A stretch of DNA of 43,700 nucleotides from Deltaproteobacteria bacterium (GCA_024276935.1 JAJRWH010000106.1:1-43700); one strand, 5' to 3'. Shown: positions 8,666 to 17,767, numbered from the stretch's first letter. Translations and numbers: made by a program. The notes: a model not told the origin generated them from the letters alone.

Positions 8666-10381
8666 TCACGGATAAAGGTCCGGTAATCCTATTTTTTTGT
8701 CCGTGGCTTCCTGCTGCTTCCAGGCCGCAATTCGAAACGCCAGTTCCTGTCCCTGCCAGGCTGAATCTGTGTTGCCGTAAAGCTGTTGATCGAGTCTCTC
8801 CAGTTGCTGGCGTAATTCGGGATCAATCTCTTTCAGTCGTTCGTAGCTGCTAGCACCGGCATCGGGCCAAAGCAGGCGGCTCCAGCGGACCAGCGCCTGC
8901 CGTGTTGCCTGGGGGTCATTGTTTCTGGCCGCCTGCAACAACACCTGACGGGCTTTTTTCTCGTCGACAGGAATCTCGCCAGATTCTACCTTGGCGGTGA
9001 AATCTCGAGATCGTCGTCCCCTCCAGAAAATGACCAGGGTCACCATCCAGCCAAGCAGCAGGCCCAGACTCAGCCAGGGCCAGAAGTCGAACCTCGGCTC
9101 TGTTTTTACCGGGACAGAAACGGGTGAATTCCCAGCAGGGATTGCTGGCGTTGTCTCCACCTTTTCAGGTGTTTTTGCTGGTCCGGTTTGCGCCACTTTC
9201 GGAGTTGTCACAAACTGTTCCGGGGCCGGAGCAACCTCAACCTCTAGGGCCGCAAGATGGGCTTTGCGCCATTGTCCGCGAGAGATATCCCACCAGTCCA
9301 GATCATAGGCCGGAAACTGAAAACGACCCGCCCGGGTTGGAATCAGAGCAATTTTCTGAACCAACACCCCCTTGATTCCACCTGAAACCAACTCATCCTC
9401 ACGACGCGGCTGATCTGGATAAACCTTGAATGATTCGGGTGTATTCGGAATCAATTCTGGCAACTGTGCCGAAAGCACGCCCACTGCGGTCAGGCGCAAG
9501 GTTCGAGTAATCGGTTCACCGACCACAAGTTCAGGTCGTTTTTCCTGCCAGTCGTCCTGCAGGACAACACCTGTAGAAGGCAGCCAGGGGCGATTACCCC
9601 TATCCGGGGGAAACGGGGTCACTTCGATCTGTTGCAGTTGAGAGCTTCGGCGGACCTGCATCCCCTGACGGGCGAAAGGGTCCAGCCGGGTTCGACCGCC
9701 TGCGATCAAGCCGTCGAATTGCAGAGCCGGGATCAGCATCTGCCCACTTTCCTGCGGAAATATCGCGTAGGTCCGCTCGAACACCTGGTAAACCAGCCCA
9801 TTGGAGCGCTTTTCATATTTACGAACATCATTCAGTTTTTTTACCTGGACCCTGACCCCGGTCGGCTGCGGTTCGCTCAGTTTTCCTTCGGGCAAACCAC
9901 CCCTGATCAGCAATCTCACCTTGAACAACAATTGTCCCTGAACCACAATCTTTTGTGAACTGACACTGGTTTCCAGAAAAACCTGTTCATTGGCAGGAAC
10001 CGGCAATGAAGATCTGGCAACAACCCTGACCGTCACAGGTTGCGAACAGACCTTGCCGAAACAAACCGGCGGAATCACCAGAGGCCCCTTGCCGCGCGGC
10101 ATCAGCGTCAAATTGTAAACCACCGAACTGCTGTAATTGCCATTGACAAGCCGTCGCTGCACACTTTGTGAGCGCCCGAGGATCTCCCAATCTTTCTTCA
10201 ATGGACTGAAATCGGCCTCGGCATCCGGATTGCCATCAAGCCGCAATTGCAATTGCAGGCTTTCGCCGTCTGCAATCTGGTCACGCCCGGTAATTGCCTT
10301 GACCTTAAGTGCTGCAGCAATACCCGCACTGCAAAACCAGAGCAACACCAGAAGAAGAAATATGCGCCATCCTTTTACCAT
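8666..10381 (-). CDS. batD: BatD-like membrane-anchored envelope protein
   Basis: A 571-residue protein: signal peptide (residues 1-24), a long periplasmic beta-rich part with the BatD pattern (GESLQLQLRLDG near the start, PPVCFGKVCSQPV, repeated Ig-like strands and conserved YPDQPRRE), one transmembrane helix near 425-445 (WPWLSLGLLLGWMVTLVIFW) followed by an RGRRSR anchor, and a cytoplasmic tail of about 110 residues rich in helices. Bat proteins are linked to aerotolerance and envelope stress in Bacteroides and spirochaetes; the exact biochemical role is unsettled. It is the last gene of the MoxR-Bat operon and overlaps the preceding batB/C gene by 7 nt, which suggests translational coupling. 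Confidence 0.88.
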   Translation of the reverse strand: MVKGWRIFLLLVLLWFCSAGIAAALKVKAITGRDQIADGESLQLQLRLDGNPDAEADFSPLKKDWEILGRSQSVQRRLVNGNYSSSVVYNLTLMPRGKGPLVIPPVCFGKVCSQPVTVRVVARSSLPVPANEQVFLETSVSSQKIVVQGQLLFKVRLLIRGGLPEGKLSEPQPTGVRVQVKKLNDVRKYEKRSNGLVYQVFERTYAIFPQESGQMLIPALQFDGLIAGGRTRLDPFARQGMQVRRSSQLQQIEVTPFPPDRGNRPWLPSTGVVLQDDWQEKRPELVVGEPITRTLRLTAVGVLSAQLPELIPNTPESFKVYPDQPRREDELVSGGIKGVLVQKIALIPTRAGRFQFPAYDLDWWDISRGQWRKAHLAALEVEVAPAPEQFVTTPKVAQTGPAKTPEKVETTPAIPAGNSPVSVPVKTEPRFDFWPWLSLGLLLGWMVTLVIFWRGRRSRDFTAKVESGEIPVDEKKARQVLLQAARNNDPQATRQALVRWSRLLWPDAGASSYERLKEIDPELRQQLERLDQQLYGNTDSAWQGQELAFRIAAWKQQEATDKKIGLPDLYP

Positions 10382-12201
10382 GATCGATCCGATTCGCGTT
10401 GTTGGCCGCGTTGGCGGTACTGATAGAGAAATTTACGCCGCAACAGTCCACCGGGATCGTCTGGAATCTGTTGCAACAAAAAGCGCGTTTCACGTTGTTC
10501 AGCACTTTCTGGTTCTTTTTTCTGAAATTCAGATTGAATATTGGTCTGCCCTGAACGTTCGACAGATTTTTCACCTGTTTTTTTCTTTTGCTGCGTTTTG
10601 GCCTTGGGCGGTGCGTTTTCATCCTCTTTATCAGCAGGTTGAGAAGAGGATTTTTCCTGCGACTCTTGCTCATCCCCGGCTGCTGAATTATTTTGCTGGT
10701 CCTGTTTTTCGCCTTGTTGCGAATCCTGCTTTTGCTGCGCGTTGGAACTTTTCTGACTTTGTGATTCTTTGCCACCCTTGTCAGACTGTTTTTGTTGAGA
10801 CCCCTGCTTTCCTTTCTTTCCGGTCTTTTTCTTTTTCGGCCCCTGATATTGCATGGCCTTCACAACCAGATCTTTATTGAATCGGGCATCGGTATTTTGT
10901 GGATCACGTTTCAATGCCTGCTGGTAGGATTTCAGAGCCGCAGGCAAATCACCTGCTTTGACCAAGGCATTACCCCGATTGTACCAATCATCGGCAGTCT
11001 GCGGCTTCTCAAGCTGGCTGGCCGCGGCAGCAAACTTTCCCGCCCGATAGAGCGCGCTGGCTTTCCAGCGCGGATTCTCGAACTGTTGAGCGGCCCGGCT
11101 GTAATCCTGCTGTTCGAATGCTTGTGCTCCACGTTGATCAGGAGTTTTCCAAAGAGAATCCAGATCCAGGGCCTGGGCAGGATGGGGAGTAATCAACAGC
11201 AGGGCAAGGACCAGCAGCCAGCCACGACGAAATGCCAAGGCTGCCAGCAGCGTCAGTGGCCAGAGCAACCAGACCCCTTCTTCACGCCAGCGATCCTCGG
11301 TATTCTGCGAACCTTTCTCTGCCCGATCAAGACGATGATCCTCGAGCCCGGCCAGCAGAACGCGCAAATCACTCTCATCAATGCTGATCTGCTGATAGGT
11401 ACCCCCACCAGCCCGGGCAAGAGCTTTCAGCCCGGTTGAATCCAGGCGGGGCAAAACCAGACGACCCTGGTCATCACGTAAAAAGTTTCCTCCAGCCAGG
11501 GGAACAGGGGCCCCTTCGGCGCTTCCAACTCCCAGAATTTCAAGCGCAAAGCCTTGCTGAACAACCTTGCGCGCGGCCTTGAGAGACAGTTCCGGTCGGT
11601 CTTCATCGGTGACCAGCAACAGCCTGCCGAATTTGAGACCAGCCTGGTGCAGCAGATCCAGCCCCAGATCGATAGCCCGGGCCGGATTGCTCCCCTGAAC
11701 TGGCATCATCTCGGGATCAAGACTTTTCAGCAAAGCCTCTATGGTATGACGATCATCGGTCAGAGGAGTGACGGTAAAGGCATCGGCAGCAAAAACAATC
11801 AGGGCGGTCTGCCCTTCCTGACGCTGACGCAACAGATCTTCAATTTTAAGCCGTGCCCGCATAAGCCGGTTGGGCTTCAGATCGGCAACCAGCATCGAAC
11901 GCGACAGATCGAACAAGATCACCAGTGCTGACTGTTGACGAAACAATGGCTGCGGCTGCCGTTTCCAGGCAGGCCCGGCCAAAGCCAAAACGGCGGCCAG
12001 CAGACCGATCAACCCCAACCACAGGGGCCAATTGGCACGACGGACAGATCGGCCAAGCAACAGGTGAGGCAAGAGTTCAGGATCACACACCGCCTGCCAG
12101 CTACGGCTGCGCAGTTGCTTGCGTGCAATCCAGAAAAGCAGCAGCAACAGAGGCAACAGGGCCAGCAACCATTGTGGACGCAAAAAATGAAAACTGCTCA
12201 T
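10375..12201 (-). CDS. batB: BatB-BatC fusion: membrane VWA protein with TPR and charged tail
   Basis: A 608-residue protein that joins two Bat proteins. N-terminal half: two membrane helices (about 10-25 and 60-76), then a VWA domain with MIDAS DLSRS at 98-102, the Thr in VTPLTDD and a DE pair in LLVTDEDRP, then a third helix pair near 310-340. C-terminal half: TPR-like repeats (FEQQDYSRAAQQFE, then WYNRGNALVKAGDLPAALKSY), a long low-complexity stretch rich in Gln, Lys, Ser and Glu, and the conserved BatC ending IPDDPGGLLRRKFLYQY. The VWA domain is thought to bind partner proteins through a metal. ATGA overlap (12198-12201) with batA. In many genomes BatB and BatC are separate genes; fused forms are known. 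Confidence 0.9.
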   Translation of the reverse strand: MSSFHFLRPQWLLALLPLLLLLFWIARKQLRSRSWQAVCDPELLPHLLLGRSVRRANWPLWLGLIGLLAAVLALAGPAWKRQPQPLFRQQSALVILFDLSRSMLVADLKPNRLMRARLKIEDLLRQRQEGQTALIVFAADAFTVTPLTDDRHTIEALLKSLDPEMMPVQGSNPARAIDLGLDLLHQAGLKFGRLLLVTDEDRPELSLKAARKVVQQGFALEILGVGSAEGAPVPLAGGNFLRDDQGRLVLPRLDSTGLKALARAGGGTYQQISIDESDLRVLLAGLEDHRLDRAEKGSQNTEDRWREEGVWLLWPLTLLAALAFRRGWLLVLALLLITPHPAQALDLDSLWKTPDQRGAQAFEQQDYSRAAQQFENPRWKASALYRAGKFAAAASQLEKPQTADDWYNRGNALVKAGDLPAALKSYQQALKRDPQNTDARFNKDLVVKAMQYQGPKKKKTGKKGKQGSQQKQSDKGGKESQSQKSSNAQQKQDSQQGEKQDQQNNSAAGDEQESQEKSSSQPADKEDENAPPKAKTQQKKKTGEKSVERSGQTNIQSEFQKKEPESAEQRETRFLLQQIPDDPGGLLRRKFLYQYRQRGQQRESDRSW

Positions 12202-13190
12202 TGGCGACTCCTGGCTGGCAACTGCAACAGCAGAATCAACAGAACTCCGCCAAGCAGAGCCAATCCCAAAGGCCAGGGATAGAGTTCGGAAACCGGGCGA
12301 AAAATTTCCGGTTCCTGCGCAATCGGTTCAAGACGATCAAGTTCGTCATAGATCTCGGCAAGTTGTTCGGTATCGCGTGCTCTGAAATAGCGCCCGCCAG
12401 TCTTTTTGGCAATCTGGTTCAAGGTTTCTTCGTCCAGATCTGCCGAAGGATTGACTGTTTCACTAAAGAAAAAATTGCGGACCTCCATGGCGTCGGCACC
12501 AATTCCGAGGGTGTAGATTTTCAGACCTTCCCGCGCCGCAAGTTCAGCCGCTTTAAGGGGCGACAACACTCCTGCGGTATTGGCGCCATCAGTCAACAGA
12601 ATCAGAACCTGCTGTTTGTCTTCGCTCTTCCTGAGTCGTTTTACGGCCAGACCAATGGCATCTCCAATTGCGGTACGTTCGCCAGCCAGCCCCAGGGCCG
12701 ACTCATTCAGCAACTGACGCACCGTACGCCGATCAAAGGTCAATGGCACCTGAACATAAGGCTGCTCACCAAACAGAATCAAGCCCAGACGATCGCCAAC
12801 ACGCCGCTGAATAAACTGACCCGCGACCGCTTTCAGAACCGTCAGACGATCAACATTTTCACCCTTTAGACGGAAGTCCCGGGTCTGCATACTGCCGGAC
12901 AGATCAACAGCCAGCACCAGATCACGCCCGCTGATCGGCAATTCGGTGGGCTCCCCCAACCACTGAGGCCGCGCTGCCGACACCACGAGCAGAAGCCAGC
13001 ACAAAAGAGCCAGATAGAGTGACCATCGTCCCTGACGACCGGTTTTCTGATGCTGAATTCCCGCAAAAGGGAACAGTGCCGGAACCCAAAGTGCGGCCTC
13101 TTCGGCAGCCAGAGCCGGTGGGCAGAACCTGTGGACCAGAACGGGAAGAACCAGCAGGGCAAAAGCCCAGGGCCAGGCAAAGTGAATCAT
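12198..13190 (-). CDS. batA: BatA-like membrane VWA protein
   Basis: A 330-residue VWA protein: N-terminal helix (ALLVLPVLVHRF), second helix near 58-72, VWA domain with MIDAS DLSGS at 96-100, Thr in RTAIGDAIG and Asp in LLTDGANTAG, and a C-terminal helix (LGLALLGGVLLILLLQL). This is the standard BatA layout with the VWA domain in the periplasm. The start at 13190 (ATG) is chosen because a GGAGG lies just upstream and it gives the ATGA overlap with the DUF4381 stop; the frame is open to 13238 but those residues (MVAKIAATPL...) do not look like a BatA N-terminus. Confidence 0.92.
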   Translation of the reverse strand: MIHFAWPWAFALLVLPVLVHRFCPPALAAEEAALWVPALFPFAGIQHQKTGRQGRWSLYLALLCWLLLVVSAARPQWLGEPTELPISGRDLVLAVDLSGSMQTRDFRLKGENVDRLTVLKAVAGQFIQRRVGDRLGLILFGEQPYVQVPLTFDRRTVRQLLNESALGLAGERTAIGDAIGLAVKRLRKSEDKQQVLILLTDGANTAGVLSPLKAAELAAREGLKIYTLGIGADAMEVRNFFFSETVNPSADLDEETLNQIAKKTGGRYFRARDTEQLAEIYDELDRLEPIAQEPEIFRPVSELYPWPLGLALLGGVLLILLLQLPARSRQ

Positions 13191-13681
13191 CTCCCCCTCC
13201 AGAACGATAAGGGGAGTGGCGGCAATTTTTGCAACCACTGTCGACAGAGTTCGCGCAATTCATGATCCTGAACCGAAATATTCAAACGATAGGGAGCATC
13301 GGCCAACACGCGTCCGACACCCTCGGTAAACGGATGATCGTCGAAAGGTTGATCCAGAAAAGCCAGCCAGCTCTCCGCCGTCAACCCGGCCACCTCATGA
13401 GCGGGAAAATGGCTGATTGCGGCCCGGCGCAGCAAACGGGACAGAGCTGTCGCCAACGCGATCCCACTTAGATCCTGCAAGGCATCAAGCTGGGCAAGAG
13501 CCAGCCGCCGCAGGGCTCTTCGCTGACGATAACGCCAGAATGACAAGCCTCCCAAACAGACAAAAACAAGGGTTGCCAGAAGCAGCCACCACCCGTAGGC
13601 AACAGGCCAATAACCAATTTCCGGCGGAAGATGGATATCGCGCAAAGGCAGATCAGCAGGATTAAAGGACTGCTGGGCCAT
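13187..13681 (-). CDS. DUF4381 domain membrane protein of the Bat operon
   Basis: A 164-residue protein with one transmembrane helix at about 30-50 (WWLLLATLVFVCLGGLSFW) and a following basic RYRQRRALRR segment. The N-terminus has the DUF4381 pattern LRDIHLPPEIGYWPVAYGWW and the rest is a cytoplasmic helical domain with a conserved LLRRAAISHFPAHEVAGLTAESWLAFLD-like block. DUF4381 genes are regularly found between the DUF58 and BatA genes of MoxR operons; their biochemical role is not known. Overlaps batA by 4 nt (ATGA) and follows the DUF58 gene after 1 nt. Confidence 0.88.
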   Translation of the reverse strand: MAQQSFNPADLPLRDIHLPPEIGYWPVAYGWWLLLATLVFVCLGGLSFWRYRQRRALRRLALAQLDALQDLSGIALATALSRLLRRAAISHFPAHEVAGLTAESWLAFLDQPFDDHPFTEGVGRVLADAPYRLNISVQDHELRELCRQWLQKLPPLPLSFWRGR

Positions 13682-13682
13682 C

Positions 13683-14621
13683 TCAACCCTCCCCTTTCAC
13701 ACCGGTCAGACATTCCAGGGGATCCTGATCTGTTGGCAGTTCAAAAAACCGGGCACGTTGCCGCCGACAAAAATTCTGCAGAAGTTCACGCTGCCGAAAA
13801 AAGTGCTGCCGGTATTTATGGCGTGCCGCAGCATCCGCCGTGGCAATGGTCAGATCCTGGATGCCATCACTCACACGATAGGTTCCCGCTGGAGGCAAAT
13901 CAGTCTCCAGAGCGTCAAAACAGTGCACCAGACCCAGGTCACAACGGCGACTCAACAGTGCCAACTGCTTTTCAACCGCATCATCCCACTGGTTGAAATC
14001 ACTCAGGAGCAAAATCAGACTGCCGGGGCGGGCCACCCTTTGCAGACGTTGAAGCGTTGTCGCCAGCCGTTGTTGCGGAGTAAAGGGCTTATGCGGGTCA
14101 CGCCGCCAGACCGGATCAGCAACCATCTGTCGTAATAATTGCAATACCGCCTTTTTCCCCAATTGCGGACGCAATTCAAGGTTGCGTTCTTCAGAAAAGA
14201 TAAACCCACCGATCCGATCCCCCCGAGCCAGGGCCTGCCAGGCAAAAAGTGCGGCCAGATGCGAAGCCTGCACCGCCTTGAAACGACCCCGAGTGGCAAA
14301 AAACATGGGCCGACGGTAATCAAGGGCAAGCAGCACCGGGCGTTCGCGCTCCTCATGAAACAATTTGGTGTGAACCTTGCCGCGCCGTGCCGTCACCCGC
14401 CAGTCAATACTGCGCACATCATCTCCGGGCAGATAGGCCCGCACTTCAGCAAACTCCATCCCGCGGCCACGAAACCGACTATGATAACCACCGGTCTGCA
14501 TGGCCCGTTGTCGGGCGGGACGCAACGCAGACGACGGCAGCAACTGATCACCCAGAGCAATCAAAGTGGCCAGATCGATGGTGACCGGTGAAGACCCTGC
14601 GGATGAAACCCGGTCCGGCAT
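13683..14621 (-). CDS. DUF58 domain protein (MoxR-associated)
   Basis: A 312-residue soluble protein. The DUF58 core is clear: GRGMEFAEVRAYLPGDDVRSIDWRVTARRG-type block near residues 50-80 (key parts FAEVRAY, GDD, IDW, R.. G), then TKLFHEERERP and a VWA-like fold with LALDYRRPM and LLLSDFNQWDD. DUF58 proteins accompany MoxR ATPases and are thought to pass substrate or metal between MoxR and the membrane VWA proteins. The ATG at 14621 overlaps the moxR stop by one base (TGATG), so translation is probably coupled. Confidence 0.92.
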   Translation of the reverse strand: MPDRVSSAGSSPVTIDLATLIALGDQLLPSSALRPARQRAMQTGGYHSRFRGRGMEFAEVRAYLPGDDVRSIDWRVTARRGKVHTKLFHEERERPVLLALDYRRPMFFATRGRFKAVQASHLAALFAWQALARGDRIGGFIFSEERNLELRPQLGKKAVLQLLRQMVADPVWRRDPHKPFTPQQRLATTLQRLQRVARPGSLILLLSDFNQWDDAVEKQLALLSRRCDLGLVHCFDALETDLPPAGTYRVSDGIQDLTIATADAAARHKYRQHFFRQRELLQNFCRRQRARFFELPTDQDPLECLTGVKGEG

Positions 14622-15595
14622 CAGGGCACCGGCACTCGCGCAATCAGTTCTGAAATCAAACGATCCGCGTTCATGCCGCTGGCTTCTGCCTCGTAGCTGA
14701 GAATCAGACGATGGCGCAATACATCAAAAGCCAACTGCTGAATATCTTCGGGCAGGACATGATCACGCCCGGCCAGCCAAGCCCTTGCACGCGAACAACG
14801 ATCCAGGGCGATACTGGCCCGTGGACTGGCTCCATACTGAATGGCCTGCTGCAGATCTTCGCCATAGGGTTTGGGATTACGGGTCGCCAGCACCAACTGC
14901 AACAGATACTCTTGAAGGTTTTCGGCCAGGTAAAGATCCAGCACCTGCTGCCGGGCCTGGTGCAGCTCATTCGTTGTCAGAGAAGAAAATTCATTGGGGG
15001 AGATGTCACCAACCTGCCCTGCCGCCTCACGCCGCGCCAGTTCAAGAATCAGACGCTCACTCTCAACGGCCGGATAATCGACTCGCACATGCAGCAGAAA
15101 CCGGTCGAGCTGGGCTTCAGGCAGAGGATAGGTGCCCTCCTGTTCAATCGGATTCTGGGTTGCCATGACCAGAAAAGGATCTGCCAGCGGATAGGTCGTC
15201 TGGCCGATACTGATCTGACGTTCGGCCATCGCCTCAAGTAACGCCGACTGCACCTTGGCGGGGGCACGATTGATCTCATCGGCCAGAATCAGATTATGAA
15301 ACAGAGGACCGGGCATAAAGGTGAAGGAACCCTCCTGAGCACGATAGATATCGGTGCCGGTCAGATCAGCCGGCAACAGGTCGGGTGTGAACTGAATGCG
15401 GTGAAAACTCCCCTCCAGCAACTCACCCAATTCACGGATCGCCCGGGTCTTGGCCAGGCCTGGCGCACCCTCGACCAAAAGATGGCCATCGGCCAGAAGA
15501 GCAATCAGCAAACGTTCAATCAGCTGCGGTTGGCCGATCACCTGATGAGAAAGATGTTCTTTTAACTGCCCGAAACGTTGCTGCAACAAGTCCAT
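14621..15595 (-). CDS. moxR: MoxR family AAA+ ATPase
   Basis: A 324-residue AAA+ ATPase, full length for the family. Walker A GAPGLAKT at 43-50; Walker B LILADE at 102-107 followed by the MoxR signature INRAPAKVQSALLEAM; sensor 1 in VMATQNPIEQEGTYPLPEAQLDRF; an arginine-rich lid with YGASPRASIALDR. MoxR proteins act as chaperone-like remodellers that load metals or assemble complexes together with VWA partners, here DUF58, BatA and BatB/C. First gene of the minus-strand operon running to 8666; the promoter should lie in 15596-15780. Confidence 0.95.
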   Translation of the reverse strand: MDLLQQRFGQLKEHLSHQVIGQPQLIERLLIALLADGHLLVEGAPGLAKTRAIRELGELLEGSFHRIQFTPDLLPADLTGTDIYRAQEGSFTFMPGPLFHNLILADEINRAPAKVQSALLEAMAERQISIGQTTYPLADPFLVMATQNPIEQEGTYPLPEAQLDRFLLHVRVDYPAVESERLILELARREAAGQVGDISPNEFSSLTTNELHQARQQVLDLYLAENLQEYLLQLVLATRNPKPYGEDLQQAIQYGASPRASIALDRCSRARAWLAGRDHVLPEDIQQLAFDVLRHRLILSYEAEASGMNADRLISELIARVPVP

Positions 15596-15718
15596 AAGAG
15601 TAATCCTTGACCAAAAGATGAAGAAAGGAAACCATCAGAAACTCTAATGGTCCCGAACAGTGAAAGCAAGCGACAATCCATATGATGCGTCAAGTGCAGC
15701 ATAACATCTTCTCATTGC

Positions 15719-15746
15719 TTGACCTGAACCCTGGCTCTGATTATCT
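15719..15746 (+). promoter_or_regulatory. Candidate sigma-70 promoter for phnA/yjdM
   Basis: TTGACC (15719-15724), a 16-nt spacer, then TTATCT (15741-15746) with a TG two bases before it, as in extended -10 promoters. It is 35 bp from the start codon of the zinc-ribbon gene. Judged by eye only. Confidence 0.35.
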
Positions 15747-15780
15747 TCAGTCCTCAACCTATTAAGCAGAGGATTAAACG

Positions 15781-16122
15781 ATGAGTGATTTTCCCAACTG
15801 TCCCGAATGTAATTCTGAATATACCTACGAAGATCGCGGGCTGTTCGTTTGCCCGGAATGTGCCCATGAGTGGGCAACTGACAACAGTGCTGACGAGGGA
15901 GAGACTGCCAACGTCAAACGTGATGCCAACGGTAATCCACTGCAAGACGGTGACACCATTACCGTCATCAAAGATCTGAAAGTCAAGGGATCTTCACTGG
16001 TGGTCAAAGTCGGTACCAAGGTCAAGAATATTCGTCTGGTCGATGGCGACCATGATATCGACTGTAAAATCCCCGGTATCGGGGCAATGAAGCTGAAATC
16101 TGAATTTGTCAAAAAAATCTGA
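15781..16122 (+). CDS. yjdM: PhnA/YjdM zinc-ribbon protein
   Basis: A 113-residue protein with an N-terminal zinc ribbon (C7xxC10 and C24xxC27 in CPEC...CPEC) joined to a C-terminal SH3-like barrel ([17 protein letters not shown] and [27 protein letters not shown]). This is the full-length PhnA/YjdM family, named after the E. coli phn region but not shown to act in phosphonate use; the exact role is unknown. AGAGGA precedes the ATG. It is a single gene with its own candidate promoter and a strong terminator. Confidence 0.93.
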   Translation: MSDFPNCPECNSEYTYEDRGLFVCPECAHEWATDNSADEGETANVKRDANGNPLQDGDTITVIKDLKVKGSSLVVKVGTKVKNIRLVDGDHDIDCKIPGIGAMKLKSEFVKKI

Positions 16123-16128
16123 ACGACA

Positions 16129-16170
16129 GGCTTCCGGCGACCAAAGCTTTTATCGCCGGAGGCCAATTTT
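16129..16170 (+). terminator. Rho-independent terminator after yjdM
   Basis: Inverted repeat GGCTTCCGGCGA / TCGCCGGAGGCC (16129-16140 and 16153-16164), 12 bp with one T-G pair, a 12-nt loop, then AATTTT. It begins 7 bp after the yjdM stop. Confidence 0.8.
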
Positions 16171-16215
16171 CACCCTGCCTCATTTTTTACTCACCATCAT
16201 TTTGTCGCACAATAT

Positions 16216-16243
16216 TTGACAGGTCCCATCTGTCGCCTAAACT
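16216..16243 (+). promoter_or_regulatory. Candidate sigma-70 promoter for the CBS-DUF294 locus
   Basis: TTGACA (16216-16221), 16-nt spacer, TAAACT (16238-16243). It lies 70 bp before the CBS start codon. The -35 box is perfect; the -10 box matches four of six bases. Confidence 0.4.
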
Positions 16244-16312
16244 TGTTTCTGAGTCCTTTGCGGGATCCTCTTCGGTACCATTTCAATCCTTAAGCTGAAT
16301 CAGGATTTTCAT

Positions 16313-16759
16313 ATGTCACAGGAAAACAGTTTTTTTCTCCCGGTCAAAAACCATTGTTCGCAAAACCTGGTGACCTGTCGCTTGGGTGAAACTGTCACGA
16401 ATGCTGCGATTATCATGCGTCAATGCAGCATTTCAAGCCTGATTATCTGCGATGACAATGACGTGCCGGTCGGCATCATGACAGATCGGGATCTGCGCAG
16501 TAAGGTGGTTGCCGAAGGGCTTGATCCCTCCACACTAAAGGTCAGTGAGATCATGACCTCACCCGTCATTTCGGTGACCGAGGACGACAGTTTTTTCGAG
16601 GTTCTCTATCAGATGTCGCACCACCGGATTCACCGGGTTGGTGTGGTCAACAGTGCCAACCGGCTAATCGGTATCATCAACGAAACTGACATCCTTCAGC
16701 TGCAAACCCGGTCCCCGCAGAAACTGCTCAAATCAATCGATGAAGCCGAAACGATTTAA
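16313..16759 (+). CDS. CBS-domain pair; N-terminal part of a split CBS-DUF294 protein
   Basis: 148 residues forming a tandem CBS (Bateman) module: first CBS with AIIMRQCSISSLIICDDND..GIMTDRDLRSKV, second with VSEIMTSPVISVTEDDS...HHRIHRVGVVN..LIGIINETDIL. Such pairs bind adenine nucleotides and control an attached enzyme. The ORF ends at a TAA (16757-16759), and the same frame continues at once as a DUF294 nucleotidyltransferase, the usual C-terminal partner of this CBS pair in one ~480-600-residue protein. The usual linker 'SPxxLLxxIxxA..xxEL..LH' is present across the stop (SPQKLLKSIDEAETI-stop-QLKVLH). So this is most likely the N-terminal fragment of an interrupted gene, although the piece alone could fold. 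Confidence 0.8.
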   Translation: MSQENSFFLPVKNHCSQNLVTCRLGETVTNAAIIMRQCSISSLIICDDNDVPVGIMTDRDLRSKVVAEGLDPSTLKVSEIMTSPVISVTEDDSFFEVLYQMSHHRIHRVGVVNSANRLIGIINETDILQLQTRSPQKLLKSIDEAETI

Positions 16760-16762
16760 CAG

Positions 16763-17758
16763 TTGAAAGTTCTGCACAAGGATCTTGATGATCTGGTGAT
16801 TTTTCTCTTCAATTCCGGCGTTAAGACCTATGATCTGGTCCGTCTTATTTCACTCCTGAACGACCAGACCGTACTGCGCCTGATCGATATTTTACAACAG
16901 GATCAGTTCCCCAACCTGCCGCAGGGTTTTGCCTTTCTGGTTCTGGGCAGTGAGGGCCGCCGCGAACAGACGCTCAAAACAGACCAGGACAATGCGATCA
17001 TTTACGCTGACAACCTTTCCTCTCAAGACATTGCTCAAATCGATAAATTTTCACAGGTTCTGATCGACACCCTGATTGCGATCGGTGTCCCTGAATGTCC
17101 TGGCGGGATCATGGCCAAGAATGATTTCTGGCGGCGCAATCTGTCTGAATGGCGCAATGTAATCGATAGTTGGATTTCAGCCCCAACCGGAGAAAATATC
17201 CTCAATTTCAGTATGTTTTCCGATGTGCGAACCCTGTGGGGTGACAGCTCACTGGAAAAAGAGCTGAAGAGTCATATTGTTCAACGAGCCCAGGAAAAAG
17301 CCCTGTTTCTTACCCGCATGGCCGCCAACGTCTGTCAGTTTACACCACCACTTGGGTTCTTTGGTGGGTTCAAGGTGGACAAACGGGGAGCAAATGCCGG
17401 GAAAATTGACCTTAAAAAAGCGGGAATCTTTGCCCTCTACGAAGGGATCAAGATCCTGGCACTCGAAGCAGGATTTCTGGGTGGCAGTACCCGTGAGAAG
17501 TTGAAACATCTGACCGATGAAAAGATTCTCGCCCCGGACCAGATCGATGATCTGGCCGCCAGTTTCAACCTGTTGAGTTTCTTTCGTTTACGTGAGCAGA
17601 TCAATGCCGCCACTGCCGGAGAAGAACTGACCAATTCGATTGCCCCCCAAAGTCTCAACCGGATTGAAAAAGGCCGCCTGAAGGTGGCTCTGGAAGTGGT
17701 CAAATCTTTTCAATCGACCCTGAAAGCTCACTTTCAGGTCAGTGCTCTGGGAGATTAG
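16763..17758 (+). CDS. DUF294 nucleotidyltransferase; C-terminal part of the split CBS-DUF294 protein
   Basis: About 331 residues: a helical lead, then the nucleotidyltransferase core LGSEGRREQTLKTDQDNAII (GSxxR..Q...DQDN, near residues 66-85), and a DUF294 C-terminal substrate-binding domain (about 170-325) with RMAANVCQFTPPLGFFGGFKVD and G.IDLKKAGIFALYEGIK. The fold is GlnD/GlnB-uridylyltransferase-like; substrate unknown. The first possible start is a TTG 3 nt after the TAA of the CBS ORF, in the same frame, and I see no ribosome site there. Either the stop is a recent nonsense mutation (or sequence error), or the two halves are made by reinitiation or readthrough. Converges with the sigma-54 activator 9 bp downstream. 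Confidence 0.82.
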   Translation: MKVLHKDLDDLVIFLFNSGVKTYDLVRLISLLNDQTVLRLIDILQQDQFPNLPQGFAFLVLGSEGRREQTLKTDQDNAIIYADNLSSQDIAQIDKFSQVLIDTLIAIGVPECPGGIMAKNDFWRRNLSEWRNVIDSWISAPTGENILNFSMFSDVRTLWGDSSLEKELKSHIVQRAQEKALFLTRMAANVCQFTPPLGFFGGFKVDKRGANAGKIDLKKAGIFALYEGIKILALEAGFLGGSTREKLKHLTDEKILAPDQIDDLAASFNLLSFFRLREQINAATAGEELTNSIAPQSLNRIEKGRLKVALEVVKSFQSTLKAHFQVSALGD

Positions 17759-17767
17759 AGTTGCCAA

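Noticed and set aside
10137..12869. Long plus-strand frames opposite batD, batB/C and batA
   Set aside because: They are antisense shadows of well-supported genes, with skewed, low-complexity translations and no ribosome sites.
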